DNA of 64,000 bases from Pontibacter virosus (GCF_003096355.1 NZ_QEKI01000006.1:248001-312000), one strand, 5' to 3'; shown: positions 1 to 9,528, counted from the first letter of the stretch. Program-made: numbers and translations. The notes: generated from the sequence alone by a model not told the origin.

Positions 1-488
1 AGTTGGAGACGCGTAAATTCCGGGAGCTGATGGCAGCCATTCGCCAGCTTGCCCTCCAACGGCTTTCCTCCACCCCAGAAAGGGACACCTACCTCGCCTT
101 AGCGGAAAACCCACAGGTATACCTTCCCCTGGAGCGTAAGCTAAGTGACAAGCCTGTCACCAACACGCACATTGCCTCGCCGACAGAGGCAGCACTCCAA
201 TTAGAGGACATCGAGGACTTTGCCAAGCTTTACCAGGCAGACCTGATCGACAAAGCCAAATTATTGACTAACATACACCAGCTGCTGCAAGAGCGCTCCC
301 AGGTCTCCTTGAAAGAAGTAGTGGAGCACGCCGGTATAACCAAGGGCCTTGCCGAGCTGCTAGCGTATCTCACCCTTGTGAATAGCTCTGACAAGTTTTT
401 CATCCATGCACATACCCGGGAAACCATTCTGTTTGACCCATTAGCAGGAAAGTACCTGGAAGTGCCTCAAGTATTATTTACCGCCTAA
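1..488 (+). CDS. jetA: JetA C-terminal part (DUF3375), Wadjet component; truncated by window edge
   Basis: The reading frame is open from the first base and ends at 488, so only about the last 161 residues of a protein that is usually near 480 aa are present. The TTG at position 3 is simply an internal codon. The fragment is mostly helical and charged. I identify it mainly by context: it is followed after 3 bp by a DUF4194 gene, an SMC-like ATPase and a DUF3322/DUF2220 protein, which is the invariant jetA-B-C-D order of Wadjet. In Wadjet, JetA is the kleisin-like subunit of a MukBEF-related complex that recognises closed circular plasmids. Confidence is high from synteny and moderate from sequence alone. 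Confidence 0.85.
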   Translation, partial: LETRKFRELMAAIRQLALQRLSSTPERDTYLALAENPQVYLPLERKLSDKPVTNTHIASPTEAALQLEDIEDFAKLYQADLIDKAKLLTNIHQLLQERSQVSLKEVVEHAGITKGLAELLAYLTLVNSSDKFFIHAHTRETILFDPLAGKYLEVPQVLFTA

Positions 489-491
489 GCT

Positions 492-1082
492 ATGACATAC
501 ACCAACCCCGCCGTTGCGCCCTATGCCAAAGTAGCCGCCAAGCTCTTACAAGGCCCCGTATTCGAAGACCAAGCGGATCTGTGGGAGGACCTGATCCGCT
601 ATCAAGTAGAGATCAACCGGTATTTCGAGCAAATTGCGCTGGAGCTCATCATCGATTCCCGCGATGGCTACAGTTACTTAAAACAAATGGAGCTGGATGA
701 TAATGGCAGCACCATCGGACTTGTCAGACGCATGCCCCTGAGCTATGAGATGAGCCTCGTCTGCGTCCTCCTGCGCGAGTGGCTCGAGGAATTTGAATTA
801 GGAGACTTGGATGCCGCGCGCCTGTACATCACCCCCAAGCAGTTTCGGGACAGAATGGACATGTTCTTTCAGGAGAAAACCAACGAGCTCAAGTTCATCA
901 AAGAGCTGAACAATCACCTGGAGGCCTGTGAGAAAATGGGCTTTCTGAAGCTCGTTTACAAGGAGTCCTTGGACAAGGATGACTACCGATACGAAGTACG
1001 GCGCATCCTAAAAGCCCGCATCACCAACGATGAATTGGCACATTTCAAAACACAATTAGAGGAAGATGTACAGTCTCTTTAG
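492..1082 (+). CDS. jetB: JetB (DUF4194), Wadjet component
   Basis: A 196-aa winged-helix-rich acidic protein of the DUF4194 type (MukE-like, the KITE subunit of the Wadjet SMC complex). It carries the family-like central stretch RRMPLSYEMSLVCVLLREWL, at about residues 80-99. It starts 3 bp after jetA, and its end overlaps the start of jetC by 17 bp, indicating translational coupling. The known role is to bridge the kleisin JetA and the ATPase JetC. Length is normal for the family. Confidence 0.9.
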   Translation: MTYTNPAVAPYAKVAAKLLQGPVFEDQADLWEDLIRYQVEINRYFEQIALELIIDSRDGYSYLKQMELDDNGSTIGLVRRMPLSYEMSLVCVLLREWLEEFELGDLDAARLYITPKQFRDRMDMFFQEKTNELKFIKELNNHLEACEKMGFLKLVYKESLDKDDYRYEVRRILKARITNDELAHFKTQLEEDVQSL

Positions 1083-4000
1083 CAACAAGCCCAGCGAGTC
1101 TGGCTACCGACTCCATCGATATGAAATTTGGAATTGGGGAACCTTCGACCGTGATGTCTACACCCTGGAGCCAGGCGGAGAGACCTCCTTGCTGATTGGA
1201 GCCAACGCTTCAGGCAAAACCACCCTGGTGGATGGTTTGCTGACACTCTTAGTCCCGGAGCGCAGAATGCGCTTTTATAACCAGACGGCCGGCGCGAAAG
1301 GAGAGCGCTCGGAAGAGAGTTATGTACTGGGCGAATACGGGGAAGCGGAGAATGCAGAAACCAAAGCAAGGGAGATTAAACGGCTTCGACAAGACAAACA
1401 ACAGGCGCAGTCTGTGCTCCTGGCTGTGTTCCAAAATGAAGCCAGCTTCGTCACGCTCGCGCAAGTGCGGTGGTTCGCTGGGGGTGAGCTCAAAAGAACT
1501 TTTATCCTGGCGCATAAGGACCTCTCCATCGTAAAGGACTTTTCTAGCCTGGACAGCAACGGGGAGTGGAAAAAAAGGCTGAAGCAGGCTTATGCCAAGC
1601 AAAGCGCCAAAGCGCTTATTCATTTGACAGACAGCCCTGGGGAGTACGGGCGCCTCATGCGCAAAACCTTTGGCATGCTGTCAGAAAAGGCACACACGCT
1701 CTTCAGTCAGACCATCGGCCTGAAGGTGCTCGGCAACCTGGATGAATTTGTGCGGATGCAGATGCTCGAGGAAAAGGATGCAGAAGGGGAATTCCAGAAA
1801 ATAAAGGACTACTTTAAGACGCTTAACGACGCGCACCTGGCCATCGTGAAGGCCCACCGGCAAATCGAGCTACTGGCTCCAATACGGGATAAGCATGTGT
1901 TACTGTCCACCTTAAAGGCAGATCAACTGCAGCAAGAAACCTATCAGTCTGCGCTCCCCCTCTGGTTTGCCCTGAAGCAAAAGCAACTGGTGGCGGATTA
2001 CATACAGCAAAAGCAGCAGGAACGTGCTGACACGGAAGCTGTCATCCAGCAGCAAGAAGATGCCGAGGCAGCACTATCTGAAACAGAAAGGGAGCTGGAT
2101 ATCCAAATCCGCAACGATGAAGTGGGGAAACGGATCGCCGATCTGGAGAGCCAAAACAGAAACCTGACAATAGAAAAGAAAAGCCGGGAGCGTGAACTGC
2201 AGCGCTATAACGCCTTAGCGGCAGCGCTTGACTTACAGCAAAGTCCGGATACGGTGGCACTGTTTGAGGACCAGCGTCAGGAAGCGGTGGGGAAAAGGGA
2301 GAAGCTCAACGAACATCTTCAACATTGCAAAAACAAGGAATTTGAGGCACAAACGCGTCACAATAGCCTGCAGCTGCAATTCGATGGTGTTACAGATGAG
2401 TTAAAGCAGCTGCGGTCACAGAAGAACAACATTACAGGACGCACGGCCGCTATCCGGAAAGACCTGCTCCAAGCGCTTGGGCTGACAGCAGAGGAGTTGC
2501 CATTTTTTGGGGAACTCATCAAAGTGAAGGAAGAGGCAAAATCCTGGGAACCCGCTATCGAGCGGCTCTTACGTCATTTCGCGTTACAGATTGGTGTACC
2601 AGAGCCTTATTACGAGCAGGTAAACGCCTATGTCCAGCAACATAACCTGCAGGGCCGTATCGCCTACCAAAAGGTCAACAGCAAACCCTCCGCCCCTCCC
2701 CTGTTTCAGCAAGCGGGGGAAAAAGAACTCATCCACAAACTAGCGTTCAAAGAAGGGAACTATACCGAATGGCTTATCAACGAGATCAAAGCCAACTTTG
2801 GGTTTATTTGCACGGAGGACATGACAGAATGGAGCCTTTGTGAGAAAGCAGTGACCAAAACAGGTCTGATCAAACAGGGCAACCGCCATGAAAAGGATGA
2901 TCGTCCAGAAAGGCTGAGCCGCGCGCATTATGTGCTGGGCTGGGATAACAAGGAAAAGATTGCCCGCCTGCAAGACCAGGCCGCAGAGCTACAGGAAAGT
3001 ATTACACAGACTAATCATCAGGTCACCCACTTTAAAAATCAGCAGCAGAAGGCCACAAACAATGTGGCAGATCTGAACCGTCTTATCGACATACAGGAAT
3101 TTGAGAAGCTTAACTGGTGGGAAATAGCTGAGAAAATACAAGCCAATGCAGCCTCCATCTCCGATCTAAAGCAAAGAAATGACAAAGTCAAGGCGCTGAA
3201 AGAACAGCAGCAGGACGTGCTGGGCCGGCTTAAGAAGGTAAGAGACCACTTGCAAGGCTTAAGAAACACCCTTCACACGCTATCCTTGGATCTGGACGAG
3301 AAGCAGCGGAAACTTCAGGAAGCAGAAAGCACCATCTCCCATTATGCTGGTACGGCCAATGCGGAGCACCTGTCCCGCTTTGAGCAGGTCTTTGTAAAAG
3401 AGCCAATAGTTGATCTAGCTACCTTGGCAGCGCTTCAATATGACGTAAGGGGAACGATCCAAAAGCAGTTGGATAACTTGAAGAACGCCATCCGAAAAGA
3501 GGAAAGTGCTGCAGAAGGGCTCATGCGTAAGTTCAAAACACCGGATACGGTCATCGCGGCTATGTTTCCTGATTGGCATGTGGACACGCACCGGCTATCA
3601 GAAAACGTGGAGTTTATAGAGGACTACATTTCCCTGCTAGCTCGCATCGAATCACAGGAGTTGGTGCAATACAAGAAGCAGTTCAAGAAATACCTCGACG
3701 AGGAGATGATCACCATGATGAGCGATCTCCAAGTTTGGCTCTACAAACAGGAAGATGAAATCAAGGAGAAGATAGATGTGCTGAACAGCTCCCTGCACCA
3801 GATCAACTTTAAAAATAATCCCCCTACCTTCATCAAACTGCAGGCAGAGGAAGACCACTCGCCGCATGTACGGGATTTCAAGCTGCGCTTAAAGACCTGG
3901 CAGCCGAACATGGCAGAATACCAGCGTACGCAGGACGATACCATCTTAGAAGAAAGCTTTAACAAGATCAAATCCCTGCTGGATGATTTGACAGCGAGCG

Positions 4001-4473
4001 AGAGCATCAGAAAAGAGGTCATGGACGTGCGCAACTGGTTCAAGTTTAAAGCCGTGGAGTACTACCGCGAAGATCCTGACAAACTGTTCCGCAGCTACAC
4101 GGGCACGGCCAAGCTTTCGGGAGGGGAAGGCTCTCAGCTCACCTATACCATCCTGAGCTCTGCCATTGCCTATCAGTTTGGGATTCACAGCGATGGCCTG
4201 AACCCGAATTCTTTCCGCTTCATCTGTGTGGATGAAGCCTTCAGCAAGCAAGACGATGAAAAGGCCCGCTTCCTAATGGAGCTATGCAAGCAGCTGCACC
4301 TGCAGCTGATCGTCGTCTCGCCGGCCAAAGCAGAGGAAGTAGCCATCGTGGAGCCTTATATCGCCCGGGTGCACTTTGTGCAACGCAAGCATAACCGAAA
4401 CTCTGTGGTGTATGATATGCCGATCAAGCAACTGCAAGAACACCGGCAGGTGTATTTTGAATCGCTGAACTAG
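1066..4473 (+). CDS. jetC: JetC, SMC/MukB-like ATPase of Wadjet
   Basis: A 1135-aa SMC-type ATPase. The Walker A motif GANASGKT lies at residues 45-52. A long Gln/Glu/Lys-rich coiled coil covers roughly residues 290-900 with a hinge-like interruption near 440-620. The ABC signature LSGGEGSQ is near residue 1016 and a Walker B-type VDEAFSKQD near 1052. It overlaps jetB by 17 bp and is followed by jetD after 4 bp. In characterised Wadjet systems this motor extrudes DNA loops and, with JetD, selects small circular DNA for cleavage. All ATPase motifs look intact. Confidence 0.95.
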   Translation: MYSLFSNKPSESGYRLHRYEIWNWGTFDRDVYTLEPGGETSLLIGANASGKTTLVDGLLTLLVPERRMRFYNQTAGAKGERSEESYVLGEYGEAENAETKAREIKRLRQDKQQAQSVLLAVFQNEASFVTLAQVRWFAGGELKRTFILAHKDLSIVKDFSSLDSNGEWKKRLKQAYAKQSAKALIHLTDSPGEYGRLMRKTFGMLSEKAHTLFSQTIGLKVLGNLDEFVRMQMLEEKDAEGEFQKIKDYFKTLNDAHLAIVKAHRQIELLAPIRDKHVLLSTLKADQLQQETYQSALPLWFALKQKQLVADYIQQKQQERADTEAVIQQQEDAEAALSETERELDIQIRNDEVGKRIADLESQNRNLTIEKKSRERELQRYNALAAALDLQQSPDTVALFEDQRQEAVGKREKLNEHLQHCKNKEFEAQTRHNSLQLQFDGVTDELKQLRSQKNNITGRTAAIRKDLLQALGLTAEELPFFGELIKVKEEAKSWEPAIERLLRHFALQIGVPEPYYEQVNAYVQQHNLQGRIAYQKVNSKPSAPPLFQQAGEKELIHKLAFKEGNYTEWLINEIKANFGFICTEDMTEWSLCEKAVTKTGLIKQGNRHEKDDRPERLSRAHYVLGWDNKEKIARLQDQAAELQESITQTNHQVTHFKNQQQKATNNVADLNRLIDIQEFEKLNWWEIAEKIQANAASISDLKQRNDKVKALKEQQQDVLGRLKKVRDHLQGLRNTLHTLSLDLDEKQRKLQEAESTISHYAGTANAEHLSRFEQVFVKEPIVDLATLAALQYDVRGTIQKQLDNLKNAIRKEESAAEGLMRKFKTPDTVIAAMFPDWHVDTHRLSENVEFIEDYISLLARIESQELVQYKKQFKKYLDEEMITMMSDLQVWLYKQEDEIKEKIDVLNSSLHQINFKNNPPTFIKLQAEEDHSPHVRDFKLRLKTWQPNMAEYQRTQDDTILEESFNKIKSLLDDLTASESIRKEVMDVRNWFKFKAVEYYREDPDKLFRSYTGTAKLSGGEGSQLTYTILSSAIAYQFGIHSDGLNPNSFRFICVDEAFSKQDDEKARFLMELCKQLHLQLIVVSPAKAEEVAIVEPYIARVHFVQRKHNRNSVVYDMPIKQLQEHRQVYFESLN

Positions 4474-4477
4474 CCTT

Positions 4478-5635
4478 ATGATCACGGTAGAAGAAATCAA
4501 GCGCAAGGCTGACAAGCTATACCCGGAAGTGCTCCGAGCTGCTGTACTGGGAGAATCCCTGTTTCCGAAAGAGATCAGGGCAAATAAAAAGCTGTCCAGT
4601 GATTTTAGCGCCATGTCCCGCCAGCTGGCTCCCTTGATCGCGGAGTCGAAAGACAGAAAGGGCTATGGCTACTCCATCTGTTACGAGCAAGTCAAAACCC
4701 GCCTGCATGGAGTGCAGGACAGACCGGCCTCCATTGTCTTTGATACATTCGAAGACTACCTCCGATTCACTGGAAAGCAACGCCAATACCTCGCTTTTCT
4801 AGAGGATATAGAACTTATCCTTCACTGGATTCCCTCCCTGAAGGCCTGGGTCGTGCAGCAGGTACAACATGTCCTGGACTATCAGGGGCAGTGGCATGAT
4901 CTGCTCGCTGTATGCGACTGGTTTTTGCAGGGGTATGAACCGGATCGCTACTACATCCGAGAGCTTCCAATTCCGGTCCACACCAAGTTCATTGAAGAGC
5001 ACAAAGGAGTGTTGCGGAAGCTGTTGGACGAGCTTGTCCCGCACCTATCAGATCCCACAGCGACAGAATTTGAGAAACGCTTTAGGCTCAAGTTCGAGCA
5101 GCCCTGCATCCGGTTCCGCATCCTGGATGAAGAGCTGTACCTGGCAGGACAGCTGGATGATGTGTCCCTTCCCAGCGACAGCTTTGCCGCACTTACTATT
5201 CCGTGTGAGCATGTCTTTGTGGTGGAGAACCTGATGAACTTTTTAACCTTTCCAAAGGTCCCAGCCGCTATTGTGATCTGGGGCAAAGGATTTGCGGTGG
5301 AGAGCTTAAAAGAAGCAGCGTGGCTATCTTCCAAAAACATCTGCTATTGGAGTGATCTGGATGTACAGGGCTTCCAGATGCTCTCGCAGCTCCGCTCCTA
5401 CTTTCCGCAAACAAGGTCCATGCTGATGGATCGTAAGGTCCTGGAGGATTATAAAGAATATATCGTAAAAGGCACTCCCTCTAATTGCCAAAGCTTGCCT
5501 CACCTGACGGAGGAAGAAAGGAATCTTTTTGAGTTGCTGTCAGCTGAAAACTTGAGGCTGGAACAAGAGCGGATTCCGCAGCAGGTGGTGATTGAGACTG
5601 CTTTGGTTATGTGTAATGGCTACTACCTGACCTGA
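4478..5635 (+). CDS. jetD: JetD, Toprim-like nuclease subunit of Wadjet (DUF3322/DUF2220)
   Basis: A 385-aa protein with an N-terminal DUF3322-like part and a C-terminal DUF2220 Toprim domain. The Toprim glutamate is in VVENLMNF at about residue 250, and the acidic DxD pair is in the motif YWSDLDVQGFQ near residue 292. Both appear preserved, so the nuclease is probably active. Known family role: JetD is recruited by the JetABC complex and cuts the captured plasmid. It is the last gene of the operon. A weak TGCTTC/GAAGCA hairpin lies just after the stop, too small to call a terminator. Confidence 0.92.
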   Translation: MITVEEIKRKADKLYPEVLRAAVLGESLFPKEIRANKKLSSDFSAMSRQLAPLIAESKDRKGYGYSICYEQVKTRLHGVQDRPASIVFDTFEDYLRFTGKQRQYLAFLEDIELILHWIPSLKAWVVQQVQHVLDYQGQWHDLLAVCDWFLQGYEPDRYYIRELPIPVHTKFIEEHKGVLRKLLDELVPHLSDPTATEFEKRFRLKFEQPCIRFRILDEELYLAGQLDDVSLPSDSFAALTIPCEHVFVVENLMNFLTFPKVPAAIVIWGKGFAVESLKEAAWLSSKNICYWSDLDVQGFQMLSQLRSYFPQTRSMLMDRKVLEDYKEYIVKGTPSNCQSLPHLTEEERNLFELLSAENLRLEQERIPQQVVIETALVMCNGYYLT

Positions 5636-5893
5636 CGCTACTGCTTCTCTTTGAAGCATCAGTCTACAGGTTCATCTTTCATTCGCACCCCCTCTATAGT
5701 ATAGTAAGAGTGTCGTAAGGCCCGCTTCTAGGAGGGCACATTCCGTTAGGTCAAACGCATTTAGGCTAGAGTGAGCATTCTGTTGCAGTAACTACTCAAA
5801 GGTCCAGTTGGTACAACACCAGCAAAAACGTGTTTCGCATTTGACAACTTTACTGAAAGTTTAACTAATATTAGCAGAAATTTTACAATCGAA
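5636..5893. other. Intergenic, probable promoter region for the next gene
   Basis: 258 bp between the Wadjet operon and the next gene. Composition changes here from mixed to AT-rich, marking a likely module border. No open frame or strong terminator hairpin is visible, and no clear TTG/TAnnTTTG promoter pair can be fixed with confidence. Confidence 0.4.
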
Positions 5894-6781
5894 ATGGCGA
5901 AGGAAACCACAAAAAAAGAACAGGCAGAGCAATTCTCACAAAAGAAATGCTTTATTATCTCTCCTTTAGGGCTCGATGATTCAGAAACCAGAAGGAAAGC
6001 AGATGGCCTAATAAGCGCTGTGTTAGGACCTGTGTTAACGAGCTTAAATTTTAAGATGATTGCTCCGCACCACATTGATACACCAGGCTCAATTACAGGA
6101 CAAGTAATACAACACCTTTTGGAAGATGATTTAGTAATTGCAAATCTAACCGAACTAAATCCAAATGTAATGTATGAGCTGGCCGTAAGACATGCAAAAC
6201 GGCTTCCTGTTGTTTGTTTAGCTGAAAAGGGGACTAGGCTACCGTTTGACATTGCGGCAGAAAGGACGATTTTCTACGATAATGATATGGCGGGTGTCGA
6301 AGTGTTGAAACCAAAACTAGTAAATGCTATAAATGAAGCTTTGCTAGGAGACGAACATGACAATCCTATTTATAGAGTTGTAAGGGATTCAATCATGAAA
6401 GAGGTGACAGCCAAGGATGATGCCCAATCCTATATACTGCAGCGTTTGGACGAGATAAACACTCATATGAATGCTTTAAAAAATAAAAGCGATTCAATAA
6501 ACAGGGTCCCATTTAGCCATGACCGTTCTCGCTTTAATTTCACCTTTACATTCCATGTCGACGAAGGCTTTGAAAATGCTACTCAAATAACAAGAATTAT
6601 CGACAATGCAGGTTACAAACCAACATCAAGTTTAGTGGAGCAAATTGGTCCGAAATTGTACAGATGTTCCTTAACAGTTCCAGATTCGAATGCTGCAGAT
6701 AATATTGTTGCTGCCTTGCAGGGTTCAAATTATGACATAAGGCAAGTAGAATTTAACTTGAAGCCTGGATCAGTTATGTAG
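5894..6781 (+). CDS. Nucleoside-deoxyribosyltransferase/TIR-like domain protein
   Basis: A 295-aa soluble protein. Residues 18-120 have the Rossmann-like pattern of the NDT/TIR-like superfamily: a first strand CFIISPLG (19-26), then a segment with D79 and an NLTELNPNVMYELAVRHA helix whose Glu95 sits where NDT and TIR-like enzymes keep their catalytic glutamate. The C-terminal 90 residues are a separate alpha/beta domain I do not recognise. Proteins with this N-domain cleave N-glycosidic bonds of nucleosides or NAD, or act as sensors, in several anti-phage systems. Here it is a single gene with its own AT-rich neighbourhood between Wadjet and a DUF262/HEPN pair, which supports a defence role. 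The exact substrate cannot be told. Confidence 0.6.
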   Translation: MAKETTKKEQAEQFSQKKCFIISPLGLDDSETRRKADGLISAVLGPVLTSLNFKMIAPHHIDTPGSITGQVIQHLLEDDLVIANLTELNPNVMYELAVRHAKRLPVVCLAEKGTRLPFDIAAERTIFYDNDMAGVEVLKPKLVNAINEALLGDEHDNPIYRVVRDSIMKEVTAKDDAQSYILQRLDEINTHMNALKNKSDSINRVPFSHDRSRFNFTFTFHVDEGFENATQITRIIDNAGYKPTSSLVEQIGPKLYRCSLTVPDSNAADNIVAALQGSNYDIRQVEFNLKPGSVM

Positions 6782-7055
6782 AGGACCGTATATTTTGTGC
6801 TTGGCGCGGAAGCATTGTATAAATAAGCAGACCCTCACCAATAGCCAGGTGCATGCTCAACAGACTTATTCGTAATTTCTTTTTTAACTACAGCTCGCAT
6901 TTATGCACATACAATTTGCAACTTTAATAATTACATGGTGGGGCACTCATTGTTGAATTAAAGCTTCTTACAAGTATAGAAATCCGATGCCATGCCCCAG
7001 CTACATTCTAGTCACTATATTTATAAAAGGTGAGTGAACACATTAACCTGACCTT
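6782..7055. terminator. Convergent intergenic region with a weak shared hairpin
   Basis: 274 bp between two convergent genes. A perfect 8-bp arm pair TAAAAGGT (7024-7031) and ACCTTTTA (7051-7058) overlaps the stop codon of the HEPN gene and could act as a bidirectional terminator. The loop is 19 nt and the stem AT-rich, so this is only a candidate. Nothing else is visible. Confidence 0.3.
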
Positions 7056-7715
7056 TTACAAGTTTTCAGCTAGATATTGATCAACATAAGCTGTAACTTC
7101 AATCAAGAAGCTTTTATAATTTTCAACTACTTCTTCAGTTAATTGCGGATTGGAGTCCTCATGAATGATCGCATGTCTCCTACCTAATATTTCATTTAAT
7201 TTATTTATATCAAATGGTGCATTTGCGAAAATATTGACCCCATTTATTTGCCTAAATAGCTTAATTAATTCTTCTAATCCAGTTTTACCAAGAGGAAATT
7301 TAGTATCAAAATACAGGTCTTCAGATACAGTCTCAGCATCGTCACAAAGTTTTAAAGTCCTCTGCGCAATTTCTCTAACTTCAGAAAGAGTATCCAAACT
7401 GTAAGCTGTGTGATTTTCTAATGTTTTTGAAATAATTTTTTTTGTAGAAAATAACCTAATGGAGTTTAATCTCAAATTAAGTTGTATTTCTTGATTAGTC
7501 TTACCTGATCTTTGAATTAAATAAACGTACTCCTTTAAAATAGACTCAATAAAAACTTGAAATTTGGTAACAGAAGAAACAACTGTAAGTTTTAAGAATA
7601 GCAATCGGTTTTTTTCATTTTCTGAATCTCTTTCATGAATAGCATAACTAATAAGAGTAACCAAATCCTCAACTGAATTATTAAATTCAATTGTTGCATC
7701 AAATCTGTAAGGCAT
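7056..7715 (-). CDS. HEPN-domain protein (MAE_28990/MAE_18760-like), partner of DUF262
   Basis: A 219-aa all-alpha protein. Near its C-terminus it carries R180-HAII-H185, the Rx4-6H signature of HEPN ribonucleases. Size and general sequence fit the MAE_28990/MAE_18760-like HEPN group, which is typically encoded next to a DUF262 gene. Its start overlaps the end of the upstream DUF262 gene by 17 bp, so the two are translationally coupled. By analogy the HEPN protein is the likely RNA-cleaving effector, with the DUF262 protein as sensor or partner. No toxicity evidence can be read from sequence. Confidence 0.75.
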   Translation of the reverse strand: MPYRFDATIEFNNSVEDLVTLISYAIHERDSENEKNRLLFLKLTVVSSVTKFQVFIESILKEYVYLIQRSGKTNQEIQLNLRLNSIRLFSTKKIISKTLENHTAYSLDTLSEVREIAQRTLKLCDDAETVSEDLYFDTKFPLGKTGLEELIKLFRQINGVNIFANAPFDINKLNEILGRRHAIIHEDSNPQLTEEVVENYKSFLIEVTAYVDQYLAENL

Positions 7716-8829
7716 TCTCTAGTGCTTTTAACCACGTATTAATTCTACCATTCAAAATATCTTTATCAGATGTTTTTAATGATATTGAATCAGCAAAGGT
7801 TACATCTGCTTTACCATCCAATACCCCATGATCTAAAAGATCAATAAGTAACTGTTTTATTGTATCTTTATTATCAACTAATTTGTCCTTATCGAACTTT
7901 GTAAAGCTTAATAGTATGGCGTCCGCTAATGCTTTGTTAGGTTTTAATTTAGCAGCTGTTAAATCTTTAAAAGAGTTTTCTAAGCCGAAAACAGCCTTCA
8001 CTTTATCGATAGTTTTATTAAACTCAGCTTCTAAATTGCGAGCCTCCTCTAAACTTATATTTTTAGTTCCTTTCATATAACTGTTGATGAAAGTAACCAT
8101 CCTTCCTGTATAACCATCGATTAGATAATTACCGCTATCACTTCTTTGTAGGTTCGCAAATAAAGAGAAGAATCTTATAACAAATTCAACATCCACAAAT
8201 CGGTTATGTGGATGTTTTAAATTTAACATTGCTAACAGATCTGTATTAGTATTTACAATGTTTTTTGCTATATTATTTAAGTTACCTCTATATAAACAGT
8301 TTCTTAGCTCTTGATAATTTAAGGTGACAGCACCTTTATTTAATCTCATAAAAATATCATACTTAATATCTTCATGACTATCCTTCTTGATAACGTTTAC
8401 CCTTAATAACCCATTTGCAAGTAAAGATTTAGCTTTAGGAGGTAGATCTTTAAACTTATTTTTTTCTAAATCTTTTAATATATCCAAATTCTTTAATCCA
8501 AATTCGTTTTGAAAGAATCGTAATAAAGAATTTAACCTCTGTAAACCATCAATAACTAGCCATTTTCCATCTTCTTCTTCAGCAAAATATATTGGGGGAA
8601 TAGGAACATTCATTATGATAGACTCTATTAATTGAGATGCTTTATCATCATTCCAAACATACTGTCTTTGAAAAGGAACTTCTAAGATAATTTTTGGGTG
8701 TTCATTCTGCATCATCCCAACAATAAACTCCACAGAATAATCATAAGAAGCTGTATTTAGATATCTTTCTTCTTTTGGAATATCAAGAATTAGCTTTTCA
8801 CCATCCTTTTCAAATATATCTTTGCTCAT
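7699..8829 (-). CDS. DUF262 (GmrS-like) protein
   Basis: A 376-aa protein with the DUF262 hallmarks: FQRQYVW at residues 53-59 and the ParB-like/DGQQR-type motif DGLQR at 94-98, followed by an all-helical domain. DUF262 is the N-terminal, nucleotide-binding domain of GmrSD-type restriction enzymes. Here the usual C-terminal DUF1524 HNH nuclease is missing, and a HEPN protein is encoded immediately downstream with a 17-bp overlap. This suggests a two-gene defence module in which the effector has been replaced by a HEPN RNase. The start ATG at 8829 has a 278-bp AT-rich upstream region. Confidence 0.85.
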   Translation of the reverse strand: MSKDIFEKDGEKLILDIPKEERYLNTASYDYSVEFIVGMMQNEHPKIILEVPFQRQYVWNDDKASQLIESIIMNVPIPPIYFAEEEDGKWLVIDGLQRLNSLLRFFQNEFGLKNLDILKDLEKNKFKDLPPKAKSLLANGLLRVNVIKKDSHEDIKYDIFMRLNKGAVTLNYQELRNCLYRGNLNNIAKNIVNTNTDLLAMLNLKHPHNRFVDVEFVIRFFSLFANLQRSDSGNYLIDGYTGRMVTFINSYMKGTKNISLEEARNLEAEFNKTIDKVKAVFGLENSFKDLTAAKLKPNKALADAILLSFTKFDKDKLVDNKDTIKQLLIDLLDHGVLDGKADVTFADSISLKTSDKDILNGRINTWLKALENALQI

Positions 8830-9070
8830 AAAAGGCTTCTGATTTATTAACCTAACACATCATCTATCATAATATCGTAGGATAAGTTACACTTTAATAC
8901 TTAACCTTGATAGAAGTGTGAAGATACAATTTATATATATTATAAATTCATGTTAGTTAAAAAGCCTCTCATAAATAGCAACCACCACTGAAATAAGGCA
9001 GCATATTTCAATAACAAAAACGGTCATTTTGCGTTGTAGCAACTTACCTTTATCTAAGTAGGCCTTATAC
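8830..9070. other. AT-rich intergenic region upstream of the DUF262/HEPN operon
   Basis: 241 bp without a credible open frame. It should carry the promoter of the DUF262/HEPN operon (minus strand). I see AT-rich tracts but no convincing operator or promoter pair. Confidence 0.4.
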
Positions 9071-9103
9071 AAAAAAAGCCCCGCCTGAATGGTGGAGCTT
9101 TTA
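9071..9103 (-). terminator. Rho-independent terminator
   Basis: On the minus strand the sequence reads GCTCCACC, a 5-nt loop, then GGCGGGGC (one A-C mismatch, one T-G wobble), directly followed by seven T residues. It lies 5 bp beyond the stop of the 74-aa gene and closes the restriction operon side. Confidence 0.8.
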
Positions 9104-9107
9104 GGGT

Positions 9108-9332
9108 TTACTTAATTTCAGACAACTCTTTAAGTTTTGCCTGCCATTCATTAACGAGACGCTCTGATTCCTCTAGGTGCTCTTGGGTTAAATCTTCGTT
9201 TCTCTTCGTTTTTTCAATGTTAACCTTTGTCAACTCATTCAGCCTATCGTTAATTCTGTTCAGATCGTCCAATACGGCTCTTTCTTTCATCATTTTCTCG
9301 AGCTGTTTGCCCAGCCATTCAATATGATCCAT
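9108..9332 (-). CDS. Small coiled-coil protein, unknown
   Basis: A 74-aa, highly charged protein with heptad-like Leu/Ile spacing over almost its entire length, so probably a single long coiled coil. It has no signal peptide or membrane segment. It lies 196 bp downstream of hsdR on the same strand and is followed at once by a good terminator, so it is a real transcription unit or the tail of the restriction operon. I do not recognise a family. It could be an accessory or regulatory factor of the type I system, but that is only from position. Confidence 0.55.
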   Translation of the reverse strand: MDHIEWLGKQLEKMMKERAVLDDLNRINDRLNELTKVNIEKTKRNEDLTQEHLEESERLVNEWQAKLKELSEIK

Positions 9333-9528
9333 AATTATATATTTAGTTAATGTATTCTGTTATCTGATTTTAGTTCCCAACTTCGGATACTGCCGTCAAA
9401 ACTACTCCTTCCTAATCTTCACTAGCTTCAAAATGTAATTCTCGATTTGGACCAACCTAATGTACCCAGTTTGCTCTTTAGTAGCGATCAGATCTAGGTA
9501 GCTTATTAGTAGTAGTATCACCAACCAT

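Noticed and set aside
3..488. TTG at position 3 as a true start for the first gene
   Set aside because: The frame is open to the window edge and JetA proteins are about three times longer, so this is a truncation by the window.
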